DNA of 12,500 nucleotides, from assembly GCA_030674155.1 (NCBI GenBank), contig CM060334.1:30242152-30254651 (forward strand). The letters are read 5' to 3'. The stretch comes from Stramonita haemastoma (taxonomy: Eukaryota > Mollusca > Gastropoda > Neogastropoda > Muricidae). Position numbers and translations under genes: made by a program. Shown here piece by piece: positions 1 through 8,332 of the stretch; the first letter of the stretch is position 1; the number at the start of each line of letters is the position of its first letter. The notes beneath the pieces were generated by a model, which saw only the letters and a program-made list of their open reading frames with translations, was not told where the DNA came from and did not search any database.

Positions 1-127
1 GATTACGTGTGACGAAGACAAATGAGCAGGGAGTATTCAACAAAAAAATTTAAAAAACGTAGAGAAAAAGAAAGAAAAAAAAAATCAGGTTTTTTTTAAA
101 TGGCTCGTTGTTGGAATTAAAAGAGAA

Positions 128-157
128 GGGGGGGTGGGGGGGGGGGGAGGGGGGGGG
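128..157 (+). repeat. Interrupted poly-G tract
   Basis: Thirty bases are all G except a T at 135 and an A at 148, giving G runs of 7, 12 and 9. Such runs can form G-quadruplexes on this strand. The length is likely to vary and may carry sequencing error. Confidence 0.95.
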
Positions 158-405
158 TTGTGCAAAGCTTGTGTTTGTGTGTGTGTGTGTGTGCTGTGTG
201 GCGTGTGTGTGTGTGCGTGCGTGTTTTGTGCGTTGTGCGTGCGTGTTTTTTTGCGTGTGGGTGGGGGTTTTTGTGTGTGCGTGTGGGGGTTTTGGTTGTG
301 TGTGTGGGGTGGGTGCGCGCGCGCGGTATGTTTTTTGGGTGGGCGTTTTGGGTGGTGTGTTTTTTATTTCTTTTTCATTTTATTTATTCTTTTTTGTGTG
401 TGTAG
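158..405 (+). repeat. GT-rich cryptic microsatellite
   Basis: A degenerate GT/T/G-rich stretch with many short GT blocks, GCGT variants and an alternating GC block at 314-325 that could adopt Z-DNA. It then runs into T-rich sequence near 360-400. Open frames across it translate to strings of Cys, Val and Phe, as expected from TGTG repeats, so I do not call a gene. Confidence 0.9.
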
Positions 406-420
406 TTTTGGCCTCGTCAG

Positions 421-880
421 TCAGTGTCGACTAGGGAAATTTTCGCCCCCGGAAGAAAGGCGTTTGTTCAGCGACAGCGCCGGTGTGGCTGGTCAGTCAA
501 ATGCGGGAGTGGCAGTCTCTGTCGCATCGGGGCAGGTGGCTTGTTGAGGTGGGTGGATTACTGCCTTCCGCTTGGCCTCTTTTCGTTTGTGCGGGTGTGG
601 ATTTTTTTCTTAAACCATTCAGGTGTTTTTGGGGAAACACTGCGCCAATTGCTGCGGTCCAGCCGCTACCTCCTCCCGTTTCTGTGTTGATGTCCGGGGG
701 CTTTCATTTCACGCTTTGCGAGTCTTTGTAGCGCGTTTGGGGGGGGGCGCCAAAATGCTTCTCTTGCCGGAGGGCAAGTTCGCCATAGAGGAGTCTTTGG
801 GAATGCGTCCTCCTCATCCTTCGCACGTGCCCGAGCCATCGGAGTCTGCGTGTTGGGTTTTTTGAAAAGGTTTTTTTGTA
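421..880. other. CpG-dense segment of normal complexity
   Basis: Between the GT tract and the polypurine tract lies about 460 bases of mixed sequence with about 31 CpG dinucleotides counted by eye, close to the number expected from its base composition. The flanking AT-rich unique sequence is visibly poorer in CpG. Such a patch can be an unmethylated promoter or a GC-rich exon, but I see no convincing open frame, TATA box or splice pattern. The plus-strand frames of 80-90 codons here have no recognisable composition or motif. It could equally be an unrecognised repeat. Confidence 0.4.
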
Positions 881-935
881 CAAGTTTTGTCATCCGTTCC
901 CATCGGCAGAAAATGGCCTACTCTTCCCCGAAAAG
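843..935 (-). repeat. Dispersed-repeat fragment, matches 6264-6330 inverted
   Basis: Read on the plus strand, this segment aligns with the reverse complement of about 6264-6330. Shared features are a GT-rich start, a T run, a TACA..TTTTGT block, a CGGCA block and an identical 13-base ATGGCCTACTCTT at 914-926. Homology is clear over about 55 bases with a few substitutions and indels. The matching copy at 6180-6335 continues into a SINE-like core, but here the polypurine tract replaces it, so this copy appears truncated. Confidence 0.6.
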
Positions 936-939
936 TGTG

Positions 940-1301
940 AGAGAGGGGGGAAGGAGAGAGAGACAGATGAGAGAGAGGGGACGGGGGGGGGGGTGGGGGG
1001 GGGGGGGGGGAGAAAGAGAGATCGTGGGGAACAGAGACAGAGGAGAGAGAGAGGGGACAGAAGACAGAAAGGACAGAGGGAGGACAGCAACAAGAGAGAA
1101 AAGGGGGAGAAAGAGTGAGAGACGAGATGGGGGAGAGGGGGAAGAGGAGGGACCCGGGGAGAAGGAAGGGGAGAGAGGGAGAGAGTGAGAGAGAGAGGAG
1201 AGGGGGGGAGAGAGAAGGGGATGAGCGAGAGAGAAGAGAGAGACAGGAGAAAAGGGGAAGAGACAGAGACAGAGTGGACAGACAGAGGAGGACAAGAGCG
1301 A
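940..1301 (+). repeat. Imperfect polypurine (GA/GGA) tract
   Basis: About 360 bases are almost entirely A and G on the plus strand, built from GAGA, GGGA and GACA motifs. They include two G runs at 983-993 and 995-1010 split by one T. Pyrimidine interruptions are few. Long homopurine stretches can form triplex (H-DNA) structure and slow replication. The long frames on both strands here encode only Arg/Glu/Gly or Ser/Leu/Pro repeats and are not genes. Confidence 0.92.
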
Positions 1302-1530
1302 GCTGCATCATAAAGAAGCTGTTGGCAAAAAATCCTCAATTAGGAAAGCTGTAGTAAAAGGAAGGGCAACGCTGATACAGGACAGTTTGTACGTGGGCAG
1401 GTTTGGGTTTTTTATGCACCCCACTCCCACTGATGGCACTGGGAAAATGGCATGGAGGTGTGATGCCGTGCATACAATGGCACATGATGGCACATAAACC
1501 TAGCCAAAAAATAAGATCAGGGCATTTTTT
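1302..1530. other. Short unique stretch between simple repeats
   Basis: About 230 bases of ordinary complexity. I see no open frame of interest and no recognisable element. ATGGCA/TGGCAC motifs recur near 1431-1497, which may be chance. Confidence 0.4.
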
Positions 1531-1692
1531 TGTGTGTGTTGCGTGCGTGCGGTGCGTGTGTGTTGTGTGTGTGTGTTGTGTGTGTGTGTGTGGTGTGTGT
1601 GTGTGTTTTGTGTGTGTGTGTGTGTGTGTGTGTCTGTCTGTCTGTCTGTCTGTTCCCGTCTGTTTTGTCTGTCTGTCTGTGTTGTCTGTCTC
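1531..1692 (+). repeat. Compound (GT)n-(CTGT)n microsatellite
   Basis: GT repeats with GC-bearing variants run to about 1632, then change to CTGT repeats and a decayed TGTCT tail near 1692. The junction is the usual pattern of a compound microsatellite. The frames spanning it encode Cys/Val repeats only. Confidence 0.93.
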
Positions 1693-1847
1693 TATCTTTT
1701 CTCTTTTCTCACCTCCAAATCATGTCCATCTCTCTTTTAATACCATTTTTAATCCTTAAAAGCTCGAACGTTTAAATGTCTTTTCTGGGTTTATTATCTT
1801 GACCCTTGGCGTAAAGGAGGACACCCTAAACACCCCCACCCTAATTC

Positions 1848-1849
<2 letters not shown>

Positions 1850-1888
<39 letters not shown>
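1850..1888 (+). repeat. 39-base poly-C run
   Basis: An uninterrupted run of C from 1850 to 1888. The minus strand is poly-G. Runs of this length are rare in animal genomes and are hard to sequence, so the true length is uncertain. Confidence 0.97.
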
Positions 1889-1889
<1 letters not shown>

Positions 1890-2002
1890 TTTAAAAAAAC
1901 ACCGCAGAAAATGTTTCTCGCACTCACACGAGTTTGTCACCAGAAAAAAACAATAAATATAAATATTGTTAAGAATAGTGCTTTTAACAATCTTAGCTAA
2001 AT

Positions 2003-2340
2003 CAATCTAAAACAAGAACAAAACAGAAAAAAACAAACAAAACAAGGTAAAAGGTGTCCAATAACCTAGAAAGTCGTAGGGGAGGAGGCATCAGACACCT
2101 CACCTTCTCCAGGGGGTCAGCATATTGAGGGCGGCGCCCAATCTCTCTTCTTCGCTGCTTTACTTTCCTAACCCATAAAAGATGGTAGTTATCCATTGAC
2201 AGCTGGGTGAACTGGGGGACTATACTGGAGCCGAGTCGCAAAAAAAACGGTCCCCCAACCGGTTGGTAACCATTGCTCGATGCTGCTTAACCTTAGCTTG
2301 GGGAAAGCGAGTGCTGCTGACCACTGAGCTATCCCGACCG
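2003..2340 (-). mobile_element. tRNA-derived SINE with TTTTG-rich tail
   Basis: On the minus strand the element opens near 2340 with a tRNA-like head. The pol III A-box TAGCTCAGTGG is at 2331-2321. A weak B-box-like GCATCGAGCAA follows at 2283-2273. A central region includes CACCCAGCTGTCAATGG (2209-2193), a motif I recall from central domains of tRNA SINEs in molluscs and other animals. The 3' part ends in ACCTTTTACCTTG and a TTTTG-rich tail at 2047-2003. Similar TTTTG-rich sequence precedes the head at 2341-2366, so the target-site duplication is ambiguous. The degenerate B-box suggests an old, probably inactive copy. The family name is not assigned. Confidence 0.82.
2321..2331 (-). promoter_or_regulatory. 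Pol III A-box of the SINE
   Basis: The minus strand reads TAGCTCAGTGG, a good fit to the tRNA A-box consensus. Its spacing to the degenerate B-box at 2283-2273 is normal for a tRNA-derived promoter. The head lacks a convincing cloverleaf, so this is a SINE promoter relic, not a tRNA gene. Confidence 0.7.
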
Positions 2341-2522
2341 AAGGAACAAAAACAAAAACAAAACAAACCGAAATAATTTGCAGTTTCATCTCATGCATTC
2401 CATCTGTCACTTCCCAAGCCAACTCCAAAATAACACCCACCTTCCTGAACTTAAAGCTTTGATCAGATTTGCATGGCTAAACAGGCTTTGGCTGAAGCAT
2501 CTACACCCCTCTCTCTGCCCTC

Positions 2523-2532
2523 CACACACAAC

Positions 2533-2605
<73 letters not shown>

Positions 2606-2671
2606 ACACACACACTCTCTCTCTCTCTTCCTCTCTCTCTCTCTCTTCTCTCTTCTCTCTCTCTCTCTTCT
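2523..2671 (+). repeat. Compound (CA)n-(CT)n microsatellite
   Basis: CA repeats from about 2523 to 2613 carry small interruptions (TCACATC, ACCACA) and pass directly into CT repeats to 2671. The flanks are unique sequence. Confidence 0.95.
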
Positions 2672-2982
2672 TGATTGCAAAAGCATAACCGATCTTTATC
2701 CCTGGTATGCAAAATCGCCTTGACTCTTGACATTTCAGACATGAGGCTTTACTTCTGGATGCAACTGAACGTTTGCACCTCCAAAATGTTTTCATTAAAC
2801 ATTATCTTCCAGGTTTTGTAGCTCTGGCTTGATGTACAGATACTGAAGGGAGGGGGGAGGGGGGGGTGGGAGGGAGTGTGGTTGAGAAGAATTTGCAAGG
2901 TTAAGAATAGCATAGACATGAAGATGTGTGTTTGTGTGTGCATGTACATGTGGCAAAAACACTACGCACCCACTCCCACCCA
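2672..2982. other. Unique stretch with short G-rich block
   Basis: About 310 bases without a supported gene. It holds a G-rich purine block at 2847-2875 and, at 2703-2732, a 30-base segment resembling 12430-12459. No frame here is convincing. Confidence 0.4.
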
Positions 2983-2996
2983 CCACACACACACAC

Positions 2997-3031
<35 letters not shown>

Positions 3032-3060
3032 CACACACACACACACACACACACATACAC
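2983..3060 (+). repeat. (CA)n microsatellite
   Basis: CA repeats with two AACA interruptions, ending in ATACACTGCACA. This is the second CA array within 500 bases. Confidence 0.95.
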
Positions 3061-3131
3061 TGCACATAAAATGTTACGGTGAAAATTGATGATGACAATG
3101 TAATGAATAATAAAAAGTAAGCATCAGCTAT

Positions 3132-3360
3132 TTATCTATCCCTAAGTCTGGCGACTGTGGGGCAACCCCCGAAGACCTTTACAACCATTTCCCTGCATTC
3201 CTTCTCCCTGTTCTGCCTTTCCATGGTTTTGTTGAGTTTATGGCCTGTCCATTCGCTGATGTTATCCTCCCATCTCTTCCTTGGTCTGCCTCTTTTTTCT
3301 TTCCTCCTTGGCAGTGCCTTGCAGTCCTGTCTTTGCAAGTCCTTTTGCAAAGCACCAACG
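3132..3360 (-). mobile_element. Decayed 3' end of non-LTR retrotransposon ORF
   Basis: The minus-strand frame ending at the TAA at 3134-3132 encodes a C-terminus with KRGRPRKRWEDNISEWTG followed by a short charged region and CPTVARLRDR. From memory, a GRPRKRW-D-N--EWT block close to the end of the protein is typical of C-terminal tails of reverse-transcriptase proteins of LINE-type elements in invertebrates. Upstream of a run of six A in the sense strand (complement of about 3291-3296), the family-like residues LAKTGLQGT lie in another frame, so the copy is frameshifted. No reverse transcriptase or endonuclease domain is present. This is a 5'-truncated dead copy of about 75 codons. The clade (RTE, Jockey or CR1-like) cannot be set from this piece. 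Confidence 0.72.
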
Positions 3361-3659
3361 CTAACATATTTCAGCAAGAAGGGAAAAAGGGATTCGTGGA
3401 AAAATAGCTGCAGAAACAACTCCAAAAACAGTAGCCTCAAAGAAGAACACATAAATTTCCAGCAACTGTTCAACACGGATAGAAATGAGACATCTTAAAA
3501 CTACGTTCACCAGTGTGCTGCCTTTTTCACGCACACCTATCCCTCTTTTACTCAATGTTTATCCTCTTCCTTGTGGTCGTTAACAAATGCCAAGACCCAT
3601 ATCCCCAATAAGCGGACATTCTTATCAAAACCGCAGCTCACAATCGTCACAACTGATCT
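3361..3659. other. Unique stretch without supported genes
   Basis: About 300 bases of mixed sequence to the left of the possible dispersed element. Frames of about 60-110 codons on both strands overlap the LINE fragment but beyond it show no recognisable family signal. Confidence 0.4.
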
Positions 3660-3890
3660 TATAGTAGGCATCCGTCAGTCTCGGAAGACTATTGAATTGC
3701 GCTCTAGGCTCTAGAGCACATAGCCGGGTAAGTATGTAAGGCATAGCTGTTACCCATGCAGCAACCCACCTCCCACCCCCACCCCATCCACGTCGCTGGA
3801 ATGGTCCATTGGAAAGGTTAATCGCCGATACAAATGGCTCCAGTGCCGTTTGCAGGAGCTGCAGAATGTTGCCACTGATCTGTGTTATTA
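3660..3890. repeat. Possible dispersed element, unclassified
   Basis: This stretch has higher complexity and GC content than its flanks. It contains CATCCGTCAGTCTCGGAAGA near 3670 with a perfect short inverted repeat (AGTCT..AGACT), the near-palindrome CTCTAGGCTCTAGAG at 3702-3716, and CACGTCGCTGGAATGGTCCA at 3790-3809. I recall similar strings recurring in marine invertebrate genomes, possibly as part of a transposable element, but cannot confirm this here. No coding frame is evident. Confidence 0.3.
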
Positions 3891-5520
3891 CCTATCAACA
3901 GTCTTTTTTGTTGGGTCCTTGTTTCTTCTTTTTTCTTTCCTTTCAACAGACATTCCTGAACATTTTCAATAAGCTTAACACATGTCCGCAGCGTACATAT
4001 CCGCAAGTTTTAGATTTATTAACGTTAATATTTCTTCAACCCTGTCCTCTGTCATAAATTGTGTTATTTTTGCCCATTTCTAGTTACCCCTCCACTATAA
4101 TTATGCACCACGAGAACCGCGCGCATCCCCTTCTGTAAGTCCGTGCCTATTATACACTCCTCTTCCGCAAGTTTTTTTTTTCAAAACTTCTGTTAGGGTT
4201 TATAAGCCAATATTAAATCCTACGAGAGCATCTATTGACACAAAAAAAAATCATAAAACGGCAAATATGTACCCTATGGGTAAGATTGTAGTATTTCTTT
4301 TCACTTTTCTGTTTTCGAGTTGCGCTTTGCATGTCAATCATGAATAAAAAAAAAATAAAAATAAAAAAATAGAAGCAGAAAAAATAATTGCCGACTGCCG
4401 CAACGACAGTAACAATATGATGATGACGGACGATGACGATAATGACGAAACATAACGATGAAGCAAGCATCTGCTACAGCGCTACACCAGCAGGAGCAAA
4501 ACGAATCAGCACCGAAAATATGCCGGCGGCAGAAACGGTTCCACACAGTGCCAAGCCAACAGGATATACTGTTTTTTAAACCCGGAAAAGTAGGGCATGG
4601 GAAAGCTCCAGGTAGCTTCTATCCACCCGTGCAGGAAAGGTCACTTTGAACGCTCTCACCTGCACCACCCCACCTTCTGCCTGATGCAACATTCCTCACT
4701 CTTCCCCTTTTTTTTTTTGCTTTTTTTTTCATTATCCCCTCATACCTTCCCTTTTCCCACTCTCATTTAACTTCTCTTCGTCGTCGTCGTCGAACTAAAT
4801 CTGTCCGTAACTCTTTGTCTTATAGGAACGAAAAGGGTCAACCTTACGCGCCTGCCAGGTCATGGCCCAGCGCATCTGACTTCTGGCATGAGAGAGATAG
4901 TTTTCTTTTAAGTATTTTGGAAAAAACCAAAGTCCGGAGAATTACACCAAGAACATAGACAAGAAGGAGGTGACAGAAAAGAAAAGGAACAAGGCAGGAA
5001 CAGAAAACAAAGACAGTGTTACAAAAATAAAATCTCTTAGCACTGAATTTCCAGAAGGTGGGGGAAGTTATTTAAACTGACGCGCCCTAACCTCCCCCCC
5101 TCCTCCCCGGACTTCCCACAGAGGGTGGGGGATCTTGCCATCTTATCTGTTCTCCTTCTTGTTCCAGTAACTCACTTTTCATCCTCATTTCCCGCCTACA
5201 AAAGTAGGAGTACTAAATTCTAACACCAATTTCTCTCCTAAAGCTATCTAAACACAAGCATTGCAGCTGATTTTTCAAACATTCATCTATCATGTGTTTT
5301 CAGTCCATGTTTGTTTCTTTTGCTATTTCATTTATTGGCACTTTTCTCTTTTTGAAAGTTTTTGCCAAAAAGCATTTTCTACTTCTGAAAATCTTCCTTT
5401 AGTGTAACGACATGTCAATGACGAATAATTGTTTAGTTTAGGGAAAAAAGAAAGGAAACATTTACTACGATTCATTTTCCTGTCTCATCGCAAAGATTTG
5501 GGCCCATTAATTGTTCTCTT
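3891..5520. other. Long stretch with no supported gene
   Basis: About 1.6 kb, mostly AT-rich. It contains A-rich runs near 4345-4385, a GATGACGA-rich stretch at 4419-4450, a short TCG repeat at 4778-4791 and C-rich patches near 5090-5110. Frames of 60-85 codons occur but none shows a recognisable domain, biased composition of a real exon, or paired splice sites. The segment 4433-4535 shows short similarity to 11910-12005. Confidence 0.5.
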
Positions 5521-5818
5521 TTCCTGTTTGCAACTGTATTTGTTTCCCTACTTAAGTGGCTTTTTTCTAAAATAATTTTGCCGGCGCGGGACAACTCTCT
5601 TGCCGTGGATTCTTTTACGCGCGCTAAGTAATGATGTATAACACAGGGGAACTCGGTTTATCGTCTCATCCGAAATACTAGTACCCAGACCATCATTCAT
5701 GGTCTAATGGATGTGGGAAAAGTTTTGGGGCCCAATCAGGATTCGAACCACTGCACACATCAACCCAGACTTTTTTCTTTCTAGACAAGTGCGTTACCTC
5801 TAGACCACCCATCCACCA
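5521..5818 (-). mobile_element. tRNA-derived SINE with conserved central domain
   Basis: Read on the minus strand, the head from about 5818 contains the A-box-like TGGTCTAGAGGTAACGC (5807-5791) and a perfect B-box GGTTCGAATCC (5749-5739). A central domain follows with TTTCGGATGAGACGATAAAC (about 5675-5656), then a GCGCGTAAAAGAATCCACGG block and GGCAAAATT. The tail has CCACTTAAGTAGGGAAACAA. From memory, this order and wording match a widespread tRNA SINE type in molluscs and other invertebrates, perhaps of the kind called MetaSINE, but I do not assign a family. A 7-bp perfect hairpin (AGACCAT/ATGGTCT, 5687-5705) lies between head and core. The head is interrupted by a T/A-rich insertion after the A-box and the tail fades near 5521, so the copy is not pristine. 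Confidence 0.88.
5739..5749 (-). promoter_or_regulatory. Pol III B-box of the SINE
   Basis: The minus strand reads GGTTCGAATCC, an exact match to the tRNA B-box consensus. With the A-box at 5807-5791 it forms a split internal pol III promoter. The intact box suggests that this copy is younger than the SINE at 2003-2340. Confidence 0.8.
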
Positions 5819-6179
5819 TGATTTGCTACTTGGCAATGAAGCATTCACCTCGCGATAAGGATAAGCATCATTACAAGCATCTTGTCAAAGAACTAGGGCA
5901 TTGCAAAGTAAATAAGCAGACAAACAAGTATGTGAAAACATAAAAGGAAAATATACATTCTTGGCTGATACATTCCTAAACGGGCGCGGTTTACTACTGC
6001 TACAGTGTATATCTACGTCTACCACTCTGCACAGCTATCAAACAAAGACTAGAGAAAATAACAACAAAACAACGACAAAACAACAAAAACACAAAAGATA
6101 ATTATAGAAAAAATCTTAGCAAACGTTTTGCCAGTCTTTCTTCATGAAGAAAAGTGCCGGCCCCACACTCCCCAAAAGT
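5819..6179. other. AT-rich stretch with no supported gene
   Basis: About 360 bases, A-rich at 6050-6100 with AACAAAAC-like motifs. A short near-palindrome TTCTTCATGAAGAA occurs at 6139-6152. It may be the 5' part of the repeat that follows, but no tRNA-like head is visible. Confidence 0.4.
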
Positions 6180-6335
6180 CCTTCGGATGAGGCTATACAC
6201 TGAGGCCCTGTGTGCGAACGCACGCAGAACATCTTGCGCACATGTTAAAACCTGTTCCACCTTTTGAAAGAGTAGGCCATTGTGTGCCGCAGGGGACAGA
6301 TCACAAAATGTAAAAAAAAACAGCATAGACACGGG
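6180..6335 (+). repeat. Diverged SINE-core relative
   Basis: On the plus strand TTCGGATGAGGCTATACACT at 6183-6202, followed by GAGGCCCTGTGTG, parallels the core of the SINE at 5521-5818, which lies on the opposite strand. A GCGCACATGTTAAAA block at 6236-6250 parallels the GCGCGTAAAAG block of that SINE. Downstream, AAGAGTAGGCCAT and TCACAAAATGTA (6301-6312) match the reverse complement of the 843-935 fragment. No A or B box is seen upstream, so this is a headless or strongly diverged copy, or a different family sharing the core domain. Confidence 0.6.
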
Positions 6336-6390
6336 GATTGGATGTATAAAAGCACATAAGTGCTCATTCCATTATCCTCGATATAGAAAA

Positions 6391-6542
<152 letters not shown>

Positions 6543-6793
6543 AAACAGAAAAGATACACAGACACAGACACACTATTTACACATTATCCTTTTTCACAAG
6601 TCGTATTCTGGTAGGGAAGCCATAACATACCCCCCCCCCCCCTCACCTTGCTTTAGTCTATGCCAAAACAAAACTAATGCATAAAGCAGAGGCAAACGAT
6701 ACTCTTTGGGCCAGATCTGACAACGCATTAACCTTGCGTAAACTTTAGTTTTTTTTCAGTAACAGAACTCCAAAAGGAAAAACAAAAAAGAAA

Positions 6794-6820
6794 GGGGGGA
6801 GGGGGGGGGGGGGGGGGGGG
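6794..6820 (+). repeat. Poly-G run
   Basis: Twenty-six G bases broken by one A at 6800, with 20 uninterrupted. A C run at about 6631-6642 lies 150 bases upstream. Both have the potential to form four-stranded structures. Confidence 0.95.
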
Positions 6821-6999
6821 AGCTGTAACAGTCGTGACGACAAACAACGATGAAGATAATGTTAGTGATGATGGTGAAGGTGGTGATCATGACGACGACG
6901 AAGAAGACTATGATCAGTACGATACAGGCAAGCATGTACAGCTTTACCATTCCAGGGGAAAATGAAACAGCTACGAAAAAAATCAGCAAAAAAGCTAAT

Positions 7000-7462
7000 G
7001 ATTGTATGCAAATTGTCAATGACTTAAGGCAGTTGCCAATGACTTCATGCAGTTGTCAATGACTTACTGCAGTTGTCAATGATTTCATGCAGTTGTCAAT
7101 GACTTAATGCAGTTGCCAATGACTTCATGCAGTTGTCAATGACTTACTGCAGTTGTCAATGATTTCATGCAGTTGTCAATGACTTAATGCAGTTGCCAAT
7201 GACTTAATGCAGTTGTCATTGACTGTATGCAGTTGTCAATGACTTAATGCAGTTGCCAATGACTTAATGCAGTTGCCAATGACTTAATGCAGTTGCCAAT
7301 GACAATGAACTTGGCAATGACTTAATGCAACTACAAATGATTTAATGCAGTTGCCAATGACTTAGCCCAGTTGCCAATGACTGAATGCAGTTGCCAATGA
7401 CTGAATTCAACTACTTATGATTTAATGCATATGACAATGCAGTTGCCAATGACAACGCAGTC
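7000..7462 (+). repeat. 20-bp minisatellite with 80-bp higher-order period
   Basis: About 23 tandem copies of a 20-base unit with consensus GACTTAATGCAGTTGCCAAT. Units at 7041-7120 form a four-unit block that is repeated without a mismatch at 7121-7200, so a higher-order unit of 80 bases was duplicated recently. A second 80-base spacing is seen in the diverged half: the CAACTA variants at 7319-7338 and 7399-7418. Both ends are more diverged than the centre, and partial units (18 bases at 7301, 12 bases at 7439) occur. Because 20 is not a multiple of 3 and all frames hold stops, it is not coding. It has no unique spacers, so it is not a CRISPR array. Confidence 0.97.
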
Positions 7463-8332
7463 AAAGTTCATTTTTTAAAAGTTTCCAGATGGTACAGTGA
7501 ATACGCATTGATTTCCTTTTTTTCCAGCAAGCCATCTATCTTGCAGCAAAAATCATTTGATGAATAATATTTCACTACAACAGAGGCAAATGGCAGATCC
7601 CAAACAGCAACATCAAAAAGTAAGACACAGAAACCGTAGACAGTTTTCAACCACGCATGCAAACGATGTCCCTAAGATGTCTGTATTTCCTAGCAACAAG
7701 ACCGGTGGTCTAGAAGTAATGCATCCTTCCACAAAGCAAGAAATCACAGATTCCATCTCCGTTTGAACCCGGACTTTCCTGCGGAAAAAAACCTACGGCA
7801 ACAAGAAAGTTATCTATGCAAAATTCTGTCTCAAAAGGCCACTGTTATAGGGAAAAATCATGTGGTAACGCGGTATTCTGGGAAGAGCAGACCAAGTTTT
7901 TTGTGTGGAGAAATGTACCGTGACTTTAAAGGTTATAAAATGTAAAATAATTCAAAGCAATACATTAAAATACAACGCAACACAAAACAATTACAATGTT
8001 AAACGCCATCTCTCTACTGTTCTGAATGTTTACAACTTATTTCCAGCTGTTGCTGGACTTTTGGGGATGGGTTTTTTTTTTTTTCTTTTTTAAAAATTTA
8101 TCTCAAGCCTTCTTCATTTCTGTGATTCCCTCACCAACCATTTTTCATTCAATGGTTTACGAAGAGAGGAATCTTATCTGTAAGCCTCCTGTATTAATTG
8201 GCCTAAAAACAAACAATCTACAAGAATGCAGCTGATCCATTTCAAATTCATTATAGTCTCCTTTCACTCCCTTTGGTCCTTTCTTGTCTCTCCCCCCCCC
8301 TCTCCCCAAACATTCTTCAGTCCGGAACATAT
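7463..8332. other. Stretch with no supported gene
   Basis: About 870 bases of AT-rich sequence. Plus-strand frames of 60-69 codons at 7557-7766, 7763-7945 and 8026-8235 overlap each other end to end in different frames and have no family resemblance, so I do not call them. A T run occurs at 8070-8084. Confidence 0.5.

Noticed and set aside
108..547. Plus-strand frames of 80-137 codons rich in Cys and Val
   Set aside because: They are translations of TGTG repeats and lose any pattern outside the tract.
890..1339. Minus-strand frames of 125-165 codons over the purine tract
   Set aside because: Composition is almost only Ser, Leu and Pro, the direct reading of a CT-rich strand.
2189..2440. 83-codon minus-strand frame, and the frame at 2241-2002
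   Set aside because: Both lie across the SINE and translate its tRNA head and core.
4213..4649. Frames of 63-85 codons on both strands
   Set aside because: They cover A-rich and GATGAC-rich sequence that looks like dispersed repeat, and none has a domain-like pattern.
5739..5818. tRNA gene
   Set aside because: A and B boxes are present, but the stretch between them is expanded and no cloverleaf forms. It continues into a SINE core.
7000..7462. CRISPR-like array
   Set aside because: Units are contiguous 20-base tandem copies without unique spacers, and the window is eukaryotic.
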